Assembly: GCA_036924285.1 (NCBI GenBank)
Contig: JAYKYS010000006.1
Location: forward strand, 31,098,001-31,162,000
Length of the DNA stretch: 64,000 nt
Source of the DNA: Asterella californica
Taxonomy: Eukaryota > Streptophyta > Marchantiopsida > Marchantiales > Aytoniaceae
Reading direction: 5' to 3'
Of this stretch, positions 1-9,959 are shown piece after piece. The notes beneath the pieces are model-generated. The model was not told the origin of the DNA. It searched no databases and was given only the letters and a program-made list of their open reading frames with translations. Made by a program: the position numbers and the translations under genes. Numbering within the stretch: position 1 is the stretch's first letter; each line of letters opens with the position of its first letter.

Positions 1-1
1 A

Positions 2-678
2 GCGCATTAACTTCTTGGGACATGTCATTAGTGCAGAAGGAGTCGGTCCGGATATGCAGAAGGTGGACGTGATAGTGACTTGGGAGTCTCCGACTACAGT
101 GAAGGGGATGCAACGATTCTTAGTTCTACCGCAAGTATGTAAAGGGGTTTTCAAAGATCGCGAAGTCGTTGAGGGACTCGATGGGCAAAGACGCACATGT
201 AAGTTGGACCAAGGAGGTAGATGATGCGTTTCAGACGATCAAAGCTATTTTGTCAAAGGCGTCAGTTTTGAAGCTGCCGGAGTTTGACAAACCATTCGAG
301 GTGCACACGGACGCGAGCGACTATGCGATTGACGGAGTGTTGGTGCAGGATGGAAAACCTGTAGCGTACGAAAGCAAGAAGCTATTTGGAACAGAGAGTC
401 GATGGTCGACTCACGAGAAAGAACTGTTTGCGGTGGTTCATTGTTTGAGGAAATGGTGGCATTACTTAAGACTTCACAAAACCCAAGTGTATACTGATAA
501 TATTTCACTCAAGTACTTTGAGACACAAGATCTGGTGACGCCAAAGCAACTACGGTGGCATGATATCTTGGCGCTCATGAACGTGGAATTAATCCACAAA
601 GCGGAAAAGGACGATGTGGCTCCCGACGTCTTGAGTCGCAAGGAGGAATATCTTCCATCGTCAACACAGATTTTATGA
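2..678 (+). pseudogene. RT tail and RNase H of the chromovirus pol, frameshifted
   Basis: The first 40 codons read as the conserved end of a Ty3/gypsy RT (FLGHVISAEG, then a WESP/T and MQRFL stretch). After MQRFL the frame breaks: the expected GLAN-type residues are missing, and the sequence resumes one frame over with a YRKYVKGFSKIAKSL-like stretch. This suggests a deletion of roughly 10 bases near 121. RNase H follows with its acidic residues in place: HTDASDYAI near base 300, the STHEKELFAVV helix near 410, and YTDNISLKYF near 495. It ends in DVLSRK. RNase H removes the RNA strand during cDNA synthesis. A TGA at 676-678 cuts it from the integrase, which is in the same frame. Confidence 0.85.
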
Positions 679-681
679 GCT

Positions 682-1878
682 ATGTATCCTAAGGAGTCAG
701 ACTTGGAGAGGCGAATACGTGAAGGTTACATGAGCGATGACCAAGCGAAGGAGTACTTGGAACAACTCAAGCGAGGAGTGAAGTTACAGAACATGCAGCT
801 AAGACATGGTTTACTCATGTTTAAACAAAGCCGGGTTTATGTGGGACAAGGAAAACTTAGGACCAAGTTGTTAAAAGAATCTCACGATGTGCCCTTATCA
901 GGCCATAAAGAAGAAAAGTCCACTTTAGCAGTGATAGCTAAAAAGTTTTATTGGCCCCACATGAAAGACGATGTTGCCCACTTTGTGAAAATATGCGTAA
1001 CCTGTCAAGCGAATCGCGTTTCTTATGAGAAGAAACAAGGATTGCTTCATCCTTTGCCGATTCTAGCCAGACCTTATGAAAGCATTAGCATGGACTTCAT
1101 TACCTCTCTGCCTGACTCGAATGGATACAACGCAATTTTTGTGATAGTTGATCGGTTTAGCAAACTAGCGAAGTTTGCTCCGACCTTGGATACTGCAACA
1201 GCGTTCACGACTTCTCGGTTGTTCCTAGATACTTGGTGGCGTTCACATGGATTACCTCGGAGTATCATTTCAGATAGAGACTCCAAGTTCACAAGTGCCT
1301 TTTGGAAACACTTGTTCCAAATATTGGGGACTAAGTTAAAATTTAGTACCGCCTTTGATCCAGAAACAGATGGACAAACGGAACGAGTTAACTCGGTTCT
1401 GAATCAATACTTGAGGAATTATGTGAGCGTGGACCAAAGTGATTGAGCGGAGTGGCTCAGTCTGGCGGAGTATTGCTACAATTCCACGAAGCATTCGACA
1501 ATCGGTGAATCGCCTTTCTTGCTGGCTTACGGACGTGAGCCAGAAGGGCCTCTTGACTTGACTCTTGCAGGGAGTTCTACATCGGCACGACCAAGAACAC
1601 GGCAAACATCAGCTGAAGAGTTGATGGCGGCAATGCAGCGGCGCGAGGAGCAAGTAAAGAAGAACCTCGAGAAGGCACAGCAACGATACACGAAGCATGT
1701 AAACAAGCATCGGCGGCCAATGAAGTTTCAAGTGGGCGAAGAAGTATGGTTAAGTACGAAAAACTTCACACTTCCGAAGGAAATATCGGCGAAGTTTTCA
1801 TCAAAATTCGCGGGACCTTTTGTCATTGTCAAGAATCCGCACGAAGATGTCTATATATTAGACCTTCCTCGCGAGTGA
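682..1878 (+). pseudogene. Integrase (zinc-binding, catalytic core, GPF module) of the chromovirus
   Basis: This is the integrase part of pol, which inserts the cDNA into the host genome. The N-terminal zinc-binding signature is visible as two His (SHDVPLSGH, about 880-905) and CVTC (about 999-1010). The DDE core shows D in SMDFITSLP, D in SDRDSKFTSAFWK and E in TDGQTERVN, all intact. A TGA at 1444-1446 falls between QSD and AEWLSLAEYCYNS, where relatives usually carry Trp. The frame then continues through a coiled, charged region to a GPF-type module (FAGPFVIVKN, about 1812-1841). A second TGA at 1876-1878 precedes a QLHPTFHVSLLKKYF stretch that belongs to the same protein. Everything needed for catalysis is still readable, so the stops look young. 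Confidence 0.88.
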
Positions 1879-1881
1879 CAG

Positions 1882-2169
1882 TTGCATCCGACTTTCCATG
1901 TTTCTTTACTAAAGAAATACTTCAAGGATAATTTGCGATCGGAGCGCAAACAAATACTCAAGCCTCAACCTGATGTCGTCCAAGACGAAGCAGAATATGA
2001 GATGGAGTCCATTTTGCGGTCTCGGTGCAAATCAAACCGGATGGGGTACTTGGTCAAATGGCGTGGTTACCATTTGAAGGAAGCAACTTGGGTGCCAGAG
2101 GAAGATCTCGCACATACGAGCGAAGTATTGGACTTATTCAAACGGAGACAAGGACAACAAGGGCGTTAG
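1882..2169 (+). pseudogene. C-terminal chromodomain of the chromovirus integrase
   Basis: The reading frame is the same as the integrase and separated from it only by one TGA. The start is the tail of the GPF module (HPTFHVSLLKKYF). A chromodomain follows from about 1987: a YEMESIL strand, then YLVKWRGY and ATWVPEEDL, the classic aromatic-cage and W-x-P-x-x-x-L pattern. In this family the domain reads methylated histone tails or otherwise targets heterochromatin. The frame ends in a basic tail at a normal TAG, so this is likely the true C-terminus of pol. It is annotated as a pseudogene only because the upstream stops separate it from its promoter and start. Confidence 0.88.
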
Positions 2170-2903
2170 CAAGATGAGGACATCTCCTTCCAGCGAGGGG
2201 TGAAGAAACGACGAACCATACGAGTAGCAACTTGAGGCGATTTGGGCCGATGGACTTTGTAGCTTTGACTTGTGTTTGGAAATAAAGATTTTGTTTCTTA
2301 AAAATTTGTCTGAGTGTATTGGTAGTGCATGGCTATAACTAGTTCTGATCAGATGCCTAGGATGTTGTCAAGAGGAGGAACGAAGCACACTCAAAGGAAG
2401 CGAGCTGGTTTGGATAAGCATCTAAATCAAGATTAAGTCTTGATGTCAAGACTTAGGTTTACCGTAGCATTGGCAAAGCAAGTATGAAATTTTATACTTG
2501 TCTTGGGGCTTGGGGTGATCTTGCTTTGCGGTTTTCTAATTGCAAAAGTAAACTTAGTCGCGCGTCTAAGTCAAATCAGATTGCGACCGGAAAGTGAGTT
2601 TCGGGGGACCTCGTAAGTAGGTGTGAATACTTATAGTTAGCAAGTTAGAGTCTTAAGTAGAATGTTTAGAAGTTGTCAACTAGTTTTGTTTAGGGTAAGC
2701 CAAAAAGGTAAGGCTTTTCCCGAGACTAGTTGAAATTTTCTAAGTGTTCTAGCGACAACTTAAGACTCAAGCCAAGAAGGGAATTGCGGGTTAGCTACCA
2801 GAACGCAATTCTGACGCCAAGGGGTTGGCTACCCATTTTGAACTTGGTGCTAACTTAAAGGATCATTGTTGATGAGGACATCAACCTCCTAAGTGGGGGT
2901 GAG
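2170..2903 (+). other. Non-coding 3' region of the chromovirus and polypurine tract
   Basis: No coding frame was recognised between the chromodomain stop and the 3' LTR. The sequence GATGAGGACATC occurs twice, near 2172 and near 2871. Each time it is followed within about 20 bases by a G-run (GCGAGGGGTG and AAGTGGGGGTGAG). The second G-run abuts the LTR start and is the better polypurine tract, the primer site for plus-strand DNA synthesis. The first may be an older or duplicated tract. Confidence 0.6.
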
Positions 2904-4008
2904 TGTCGCGACCTTCATTCTCAAGATCGGACGCAGACGGGAACAACAGAAGCCTAGCGGACTTGCGCTAGGTTGTGAACGCTACGAATAGGACTTAACG
3001 GCTTGGCCGGGAAGTCGGGATCAGATGAACCCTAAGTGGTTCTCTGAACCAAGGTTGGAACCTTGGGTTAGGACGTAAGGGCCTACCCCAAGAGGGCCCC
3101 AGACGAACGCTGACCTAAGGGGGCGAGTCTGGGAACGGGCTGAAACATGAGTCTCAGACATAGGTCTGAGGACGTGGATCCGAGACATGAGACCGAGACG
3201 TGGGTCCGAGATGCAGACAAACCACAGGGTTTGACTCTGGGTCTGGACCACAGGTTTCCGAAAAATGGTTAAGTGTTGGAGCTCCAGAGACTTTTTAAGT
3301 CGTGGACGGAGCTCCACATAAGATCTCGAGCCGAGTGAGGTATCATTGGAAAAGTCTCGTCAAGAGCTTTCTAGTGATATATAACACTCCTCGATCTGAC
3401 CTCTGAGCTGAGTCCGTCCGTCGAACCACGATCGAGTTGTGGTATAATTTTCAGAGATCAAAGAGGAGGGCGAGGCCGCCGATCCTCAGAAGTATATATG
3501 AGAGGGGCTCGATGCCTGGGTGGGTCAGGACGAGTCACCCGATCCCAGGGTTCGGCGGACGGACTCATGAGGCATGAGGTGATGGCTGGGCCGGTTCCAA
3601 GGCACGTTCCGATCCAGACTTAGACGTCTGGACTTAAGAACGATGTAAGGGTTACAGCAAGACTAGGGAACGAGTCGGCAGGTTAGACCACCGTTCGGGA
3701 GCCTAGACCCAGACAGACATCACGGACGGTTGGACCGCTAGGTGTGCTGGAGGCACCGTTTAGGACCCCGGACTTTATAGAAAGTCCGCCCCAAGTCATC
3801 TTGTGACTTGCTCATGTTTGGGACCGACCTAGGCGGGTCTAGGTCAAGACTTAGTGAATGCTGGGGAGATTAGGGAGACGGTCCGACTCCGGTCCGGACC
3901 AAACAGAACTAAGATAAGTGGTGCATGGACGCTAACTTGTGATTGTGTTTGCAAGTTAGCGGTGTAAAGTTCGCAACCTACTGAGCAAGAGCTTCCGCTG
4001 GCGCAACA
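2904..4008 (+). repeat. Putative 3' LTR of the chromovirus
   Basis: The left end TGTCGCGACC directly follows the polypurine tract. The right end CGCAACA at 4002-4008 is its imperfect inverse (TGTCGCG against TGTTGCG), giving the TG...CA ends expected of an LTR of about 1.1 kb. TATA-like stretches occur near 3375 and 3490. The 5' LTR is outside the window, so neither LTR identity nor the target-site duplication can be tested here. The right boundary is therefore an inference. Confidence 0.6.
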
Positions 4009-5820
4009 AGACGGTAAGTGCGCGAAAACTACACTATATTCACAATTTCACGCCCACGCTATATAAATTACCATACTAATGACTAGTAGTGTAGTTGCAT
4101 GGTACAGTACTGGGGTTCACCAATTTATTTTCCAAATCAACTGAGAGTTCTAATGGACTAGTTTCATTGTAGAATCCTGAGGTTCATCCAGTTATTTTTG
4201 CTACCTCACGTGAAAGTAGAAAATTCATATTTAGTTATCTAAAGTAAAATTTTAAGACATAATTTATGTTATAAATGAATTTTATTTATATCTTTCTAAT
4301 ATAAACTTTGACTTTTAAAACTTAAATATGATTAGAAAATATGAAGATATAACTTCGAAACATACACATGGCTATGTAAACAACTAAAGAGTGAAATCTT
4401 TGAGCCTCTAGGCAGAATAGCTGGCAATCCATGAATGGCTTTTCTTATAGGACTATGCCGAGGCAAGATTTATGTAACCTTGGTTTTTAGCGTGTCTTCT
4501 TAATTATTGTCCTATTAGACACTTCGTGATTAATTTCATATATCGATAAAGAAACAACAGCAACGCTATTAGAACCAAAATTCAGTGGAAAGAATTATTT
4601 CATGCACAGTCTTGATCATTATAGAATCTTATAAAAACTTCTTAGCATGTGTTTCCACTTGTTTTTTATTTCCAAGAAAAACCCTTGGACTAACTGAAAA
4701 CTACATCTATTTACGAGATCAAGTGAGTTTTATTGACCCTCACTTTGTTAATAAGGGTTTGTAGCCAACCAGGGCTTGTAAAGGGGATTTCATCTGGAAA
4801 CTTCTGAATATTCTGAAATTCTCCTCTTATATGAATATATAATATACTTCTCTCTTGACTTCAAGACAGGATTTTCTTGACGACAAGAAGAATCAGTTCT
4901 GTTCCAAATATTCTCAATAAGAGCCGATTGATCCACGGTTTCACTAAAGAACTTTGTTAAAGAGATGTGCAAGTATAAACAAAATATATTTTGTTGTCTT
5001 AGAAAAAAATAAAACTAAATTATGCTAATTTTTATCCGAATTAAGTAAAAAGAAAACATGGTTAATACAACTGAAAAATAAATTCTTCAAGAATATACTA
5101 TTTCATGTATAACAAAAGATGTTTAACATTTCTTTGAAAAAATAAAACTAAGAGTATTAAAATTAGCTCTTGACTCACACTTGTAGTCTGTCAAATACAC
5201 ACAAGTTGTCCTCTGAGACCGTCTAGGATCCGAAGAGGGCGATTACAAAGTGACAGTTGTCAAGTTCGTTCTGTTGTCACAGTGTTATTTAACTTCTAAT
5301 CTCTACTGGTTCTCAATCTGTTCTTATGAATATATATATATGCACTCTCTTGACTTCAAGCCAAAGTCCTACTCTTGACGACAAGATGCTTAATTTCCGT
5401 TTTACATATTTTAACTTTTACATGTTTTTTCTCTCAAATTTGTTGTCTTGTCAGCTTCTAATCGTCTCTACTGGATTTCACTCTACTTCAAGTTCTCTTG
5501 ATCGGATAGAAATTGGTGCATTAATTTTTGTTGTACATGCTACTTCAAGGAATTGTAATTATATAAATCACAACTGAAGGTTCTGCAATGTTCCATTTCT
5601 ATGGAGTAACAACTATTCACAATGAGGAACCTTTAGTTCTTGTCCACATGAGTCAAGAATCAAGATTGTTGTAATCAAAGGTGGAGGAAATTGAGTTCAT
5701 GTCATCATGTGAATTGATACATATACTGAAAAGTCTATAAGGCTCGTTGCTATTTAGGAAGCTATGCCATAGTGAAACAACATATTAGGTTAAACTAAAA
5801 TTGTAACTTAAGCTAATGTG
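4009..5820. other. AT-rich intergenic stretch with a duplicated 64-base segment
   Basis: No gene was recognised. One segment occurs twice in direct orientation, at about 4827-4890 and 5323-5386. Both copies share a TATGAATATATA block, then CTCTCTTGACTTCAAG and CTTGACGACAAGA, with about 80% identity. A looser repeat of a CTTCTAATC...TCTACTGG motif is seen near 5291 and 5456. These look like remnants of one dispersed repeat, not coding sequence. Confidence 0.45.
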
Positions 5821-5937
5821 CAGCAGGATCGTAGCTTTAGAGAAGAAAAACGAGAACTCCAAAATTTGACAGTGGCATATCACAGAGCTCTTCAGGCTGA
5901 TCTTCGTGAATTGTTTAAATGTTTAAAACAGCATTAG
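5821..5937 (+). pseudogene. Possible orphan exon encoding a charged helix
   Basis: A 38-codon frame starts directly after a fair splice acceptor (AAGCTAATGTGCAG). It reads as a highly charged helical peptide with REEKRELQNLTVAYHRALQ and ADLRELF segments, then a TAG. No family was recognised and no partner exons were found, so it may be a fragment of a lost gene or chance. The surrounding 5.6-6.2 kb is AT-rich and shows nothing else. Confidence 0.18.
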
Positions 5938-7182
5938 GAGGAGCAAGTTATTTAGGTTTTGCTTTTACCAGAAATGTGACAGAAGGAAGTTTTAGAAACT
6001 CGACCGGAAATCCAGAATGTATATAGTAGGGTCCTAGCCAGAAGGTGATTGTTCGAAGTGTCATTTAGTTAGCAATCGGAACTTAAGAATTATTTGTGCA
6101 TAAAGCACATTTGTGAAACATCATGTGAACAGGTTAACCCATAATTATAGTTTGCGATCAGTAACTGTAGAATAATGTACGCTGTGACATAATCTTTTCA
6201 TGAGTACCAGAGCTTCTTACTGCGTGTTGTCTAATTTGAACCTAGCAATAACTCTGTATAACTCTGTAGTTTGTGTGGGTCATAACGAGATTATTGTGTG
6301 CGCACAAGTTAGTGTTACTCATATTTGAAACAACATCGAAACTAATAACTTCGGAAGCTAATTGTAATGAAGTAGCTAGCGTCTTAACTCCCGAACTCAC
6401 AGACGACTTCACCGTATGTCACAGCTGTAAACTTCTCACACGCTTCCTGACTCACTAGAGAAATTCTCTGCGCGTGCGATCGCAGGTCGAAGTGCGATCT
6501 ATAACGGGTACTGGTGCGACCAAGCTGAAAATTAGGAACTGGGGCCTAAACAGTTTTCATTTCAGTTTTAGACACCTAAACATCAACGACACATTTAACT
6601 GAGACATGGCATGTCACCACATCGATAGAGACTGTCATTCTCAGATGCATGCATATTTAACTAAGCTTCACCAGTACTCAGATTTTATCTGCAAACCACG
6701 AACAGATAATCTATTACCTCTGGTAAACGAAGACGTTTACTGGCTAAGACATTTAGATAATGAGAGATTCCAGTTCTTGCGTGGGGACGGCAAAGGTATC
6801 GATCAAGGGTTTAACGATATTTCTGACGAGTCGTAGGACCCGGCGAACTTGCGAATTCGAAGTGGGCTTAGTTCTTTCCCACTGTGAGCAGCGGAAAACT
6901 TCGTGTAATTTCAAGGAATCTTATACCGTATGTTGCGGACGATTGCTACTTATGTTCGAATCCTGCCTCCCTCCTGTAAGACTGACATGGAAATCTCAAG
7001 TATCGTGGTAGCCGCACGGATAAGAGAGATAGCAGAACCTGCTTCTTCAATCCACTAGTCAGACAGACCGACTTCATGGTAATGACTAAGATAAGAGTCT
7101 GTAACACCGACTCGAGTCGCCTGACTGGACAAGGGGCGACTAAGGTACTTCCTTGTTTACAAATTTGCGTCCTGCAGAGACT
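5938..7182. other. Stretch with no recognised gene
   Basis: Only short open frames of fewer than 85 codons occur, on both strands. None has a recognisable motif or convincing splice context. GC content rises from about 6.4 kb onward, matching the repeat unit that follows. Confidence 0.4.
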
Positions 7183-8198
7183 GGGGAAGGAATGTAATGG
7201 TGAGCAACCCATTAATATACTAAACCCGCTAGATACAAGCGAAGCAACCCGTTTCCTAGGCATAAGATCACGGATAGGTTCTTTAGTATACGATTTCATC
7301 AAACCCACACATAAAAGATGCTATGTCCGGAGCTGGTCCGCATAACTATAGCCAAGACGCAAGCTAGGACATGGCCGGGAGAATGGGAGAAATGACCAAG
7401 TGAAGCTGACCCAGAACTTTTTGGTGGCACTTACTACTTGGCTACGCTGTGTAGTTACTCTTCGAGACGACGCAAGTAGCACCGAACGCTCTCGCTCAGA
7501 CTGAGCCGTGCCACCATCTGGTCCTGACCATTTCCTTCTGTAATTCCTGTGGACCTGGGAAGAACTGTGCCTATAGATCAAATATAATAACAGTGGAAGA
7601 CATGTAGAATGTGGCAGGTGAATTCATATAAGATATAGGATAATGATCAAGCTCGATGCCCGAAACCAGATTGATGGATGCAAACCATCACCATCGGGGA
7701 AGGAACGTAATGGTGAGCAACCCATTAACCGCTAGATACAAGCGAAGCAACCCGTTTCCTAGGCATAAGATCACGGATAGGTTCTTTAGTATACGATTTC
7801 ATCAAACCCACACATAAAAGATGCTATGTCCGGAGCTTGTCCGCATAACTATAGCCAAGACGCAAGCTAGGACATGACCGGGAGAATGGGAGAAATGACC
7901 AAGTGAAGCTGACCCAGAACTTTTGGGTGGCACTTACTACTTGGCTACGCTGTGTAGTTACTCTCGAGACGACGCAAGTAGCACCGAACGCTCTCGCTCA
8001 GACTGAGCCGTGCCACCATCTGGTCCTGACCATTTCCTTCTGTAGCTCCTGTGGACCTGGGAAGAACTGTGCCTATAGATCAAATATAATAACAGTGGAA
8101 GACATGTAGAATGTGGCAGGTGGATTCATATAAGATATAGGATAATGATCAAGCTCGATGCCCGAAACCAGATTGATGGATGCAAACCATCACCATCG
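7183..8198. repeat. Tandem duplication, two units of about 0.5 kb
   Basis: Unit 1 (7183-7695) and unit 2 (7696-8198) are near-identical head-to-tail copies. Each starts with GGGGAAGGAA(T/C)GTAATGGTG and ends with GATGCAAACCATCACCATCG. Unit 2 lacks about 10 bases present in unit 1 (the ATACTAAACC area near 7218-7227) and differs at a few scattered single bases. The very high identity means the duplication is recent. No coding function was recognised; the short open frames in each unit differ between copies through indels. Confidence 0.9.
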
Positions 8199-8533
8199 AG
8201 TGATACACGAAAAATATCTAGCACGCTGTAGCATCGGCTTCTCTATACAACGTTTACAAGATCTCGAGGCCAAAAATAATAGCACCCTCGATTGACAAAC
8301 GAATTAAGGAACAGGAACAATCATTTATAGTTATTGTCAAAGGTAGCCACCTATGCGATACCAACGATGGCGCTTTGTTGTCCAGAACCACCGCCAGCAA
8401 CAAGATTTTGCAGACACTGCAGACGCAAAAAATACGGAGTAGCTCCGTTCACTGATCGAACGTGCGCTCCAATGACATGTCGGTTGTGGCCGCAGGAGGT
8501 GCAGAAGACTGGTAACCGCTTGTACAAATCAGA

Positions 8534-9959
8534 TCAGAACAACGAATTTGCTACTCTTCTTCTCGAGGGACTAGAGGTTACGGTTAGATCTAGACTTCCA
8601 TGATCGCTAGCAGCATCAGAGTTCTTCTCCTCCACGCGAGGTCTGCGTGGCGTGACAGCGGGCTGGGTAGAATCGGGTACTCTAACCCGCTGTGCAGGAG
8701 ACGTGAGTAACTTCTGGAAGGCATTCCGCCTCGCCTTTATGTGGGCAAGCCTGTTTTTGTCGAAGGAGTACGTGGCATCGACCGTCGCAGAAGAGTAGGC
8801 CCTCGGAGTCTGCAGTCCCATGTTTTCCTGGTCAGCCATAGCGCTCAAATTGATGCCGAAGTGAAGCCGTCTGGAAGAGTCGGAGGGTAGATTGGTATCT
8901 CTGGGCTGAAGCGGACTCGGAAGGCTTGACTTGCCTGGAAGGGTAGTTTTCGGAGTGTAGAAAGGGATGTTAGAGCCATGTGTCGTGAGAGGTGTTCGGG
9001 TGTTGTTGTAACAGTTTACTGGAGTGGTGGGAGGTACAGAAGTCCGCTTCGCGACAGGGGTTGCGGGATTCTCCTGTCTTCTCTGTACTGAAGGGGTAGT
9101 GGCCTGCATCGAGATCGGGGTTAAGGGCACGCCTTGCTTCTTGGCCGGTGTCGGGATGGAAGAGTATTTTGAAACTGGGGTGGTAGGATTAAGTTGTGAC
9201 CTGGATGCTGCTGTCGGTGTTCTCGGAGGCATGGTAGCAGCTTTTCTCGCAATCGGAGTAGCCGGGTTGTTTGAGCTCTTTGCGGCGGATCCTGCAAAGG
9301 AACTGGATACAGAGGAAAACTTCCTGGGAAAAGGAGTTTGTGAAGAGGTGACCAAAGGGGATTGCTTCTTCATAGGTGTAGAAGAAGAAATGGATGGAGA
9401 TAAGTTATTTGACGAAGCAAGCGAACTTCTCCTCGGAGTAGAAACAGTAAATGAAGCCCTCGCTGGTGCTGTCTGTTTGACTGGTGTTCTTGACGAGGCC
9501 ATTGCGGTGCTCGCCATCCTCCTCGTACTGGCTGGAGTGGAACACGATGCAGGCTCATTCTTAGCCGCTGAGGTGCTCTGCTTCCTGAGCGGGGTCCTGG
9601 CGCCAATACTTTGTCCGATGGCGGACACAAAGACTCGAAGAGGCTGCACCAGGGAGTACAAATTAGTTTGTGCATGCAAACAGACGTGAAGAACGAGATC
9701 TTTTGCTCCTATGAATAAGTATTATCATCGAGAGGGTATATCTCCTTCCAAGCGGTGACTACGTTATCACGCAGCGTAAGAGCTCAAGGAAGGAAGACGG
9801 CACAGGGGTTCTAACGATCTACAGAAAATTGGCCTACAGATGTCGACGTATCTGGACGGACACAAATTGGCTACTTACAGATTCGGTGCTATCTTTGTTT
9901 GAGGGTACACGAGCAGCGCCTCCCCCAAGGCGAACCTTCCTTAACGATGAGGGATCCTT
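8534..9959 (-). CDS. Basic Ser/Thr-Pro-rich protein of unknown function (3' exons, 5' end not found)
   Basis: The terminal exon (8534-9643, 369 codons plus stop) was bounded by an acceptor CTCCCTGGTGCAG. A preceding 81-bp exon (9879-9959) has a strong GTAAGT donor and joins in phase 0 across a 235-bp intron. The protein is rich in S, T, P, R and K. Short repeats of NP(A/T)TP(V/I) followed by A/S and K/R recur, with more than twenty S/T-P sites, many in SPxK/TPxR-like contexts typical of proline-directed (CDK) kinase targets. Near the C-terminus there is a more ordered stretch with ENMGLQTPRAY and a basic helix DKNRLAHIKARRNAF, then a second S/T-P cluster and RRRVANSLF at the end. There is no signal peptide or membrane segment. 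A nuclear, cytoskeletal or cell-cycle role is a guess from composition. No ATG exon was found upstream, so the model is 5' partial. Confidence 0.55.

Larger units (their letters stand above)
1..4008 (+). mobile_element. 3' portion of a Ty3/gypsy chromovirus (LTR retrotransposon)
   Basis: The window opens inside the pol gene of an LTR retrotransposon. Domain order on the plus strand is reverse-transcriptase tail, RNase H, integrase with HHCC and DDE signatures, GPF module, chromodomain, a non-coding stretch, a polypurine tract and a 3' LTR. A chromodomain after the integrase defines the chromovirus branch of Ty3/gypsy, where it is known to steer integration to heterochromatin. The 5' part lies outside the window. 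The copy is inactive: there is one frameshift near base 121 and three in-frame TGA stops at 676-678, 1444-1446 and 1876-1878. Apart from these, one reading frame runs from about 123 to 2169, so decay is mild. The right boundary is inferred from matching LTR ends, not from a target-site duplication. Confidence 0.88.

Noticed and set aside
7076..8109. Open frames of 68-90 codons within the 0.5-kb tandem duplication
   Set aside because: They differ between the two copies through small indels, have no motifs and no splice context.
9024..9689. Long plus-strand open frame (221 codons) opposite the Ser/Thr-Pro gene
   Set aside because: It is the antisense shadow of a repeat-rich coding exon. The minus-strand frame is longer, has splice signals and a coherent composition.
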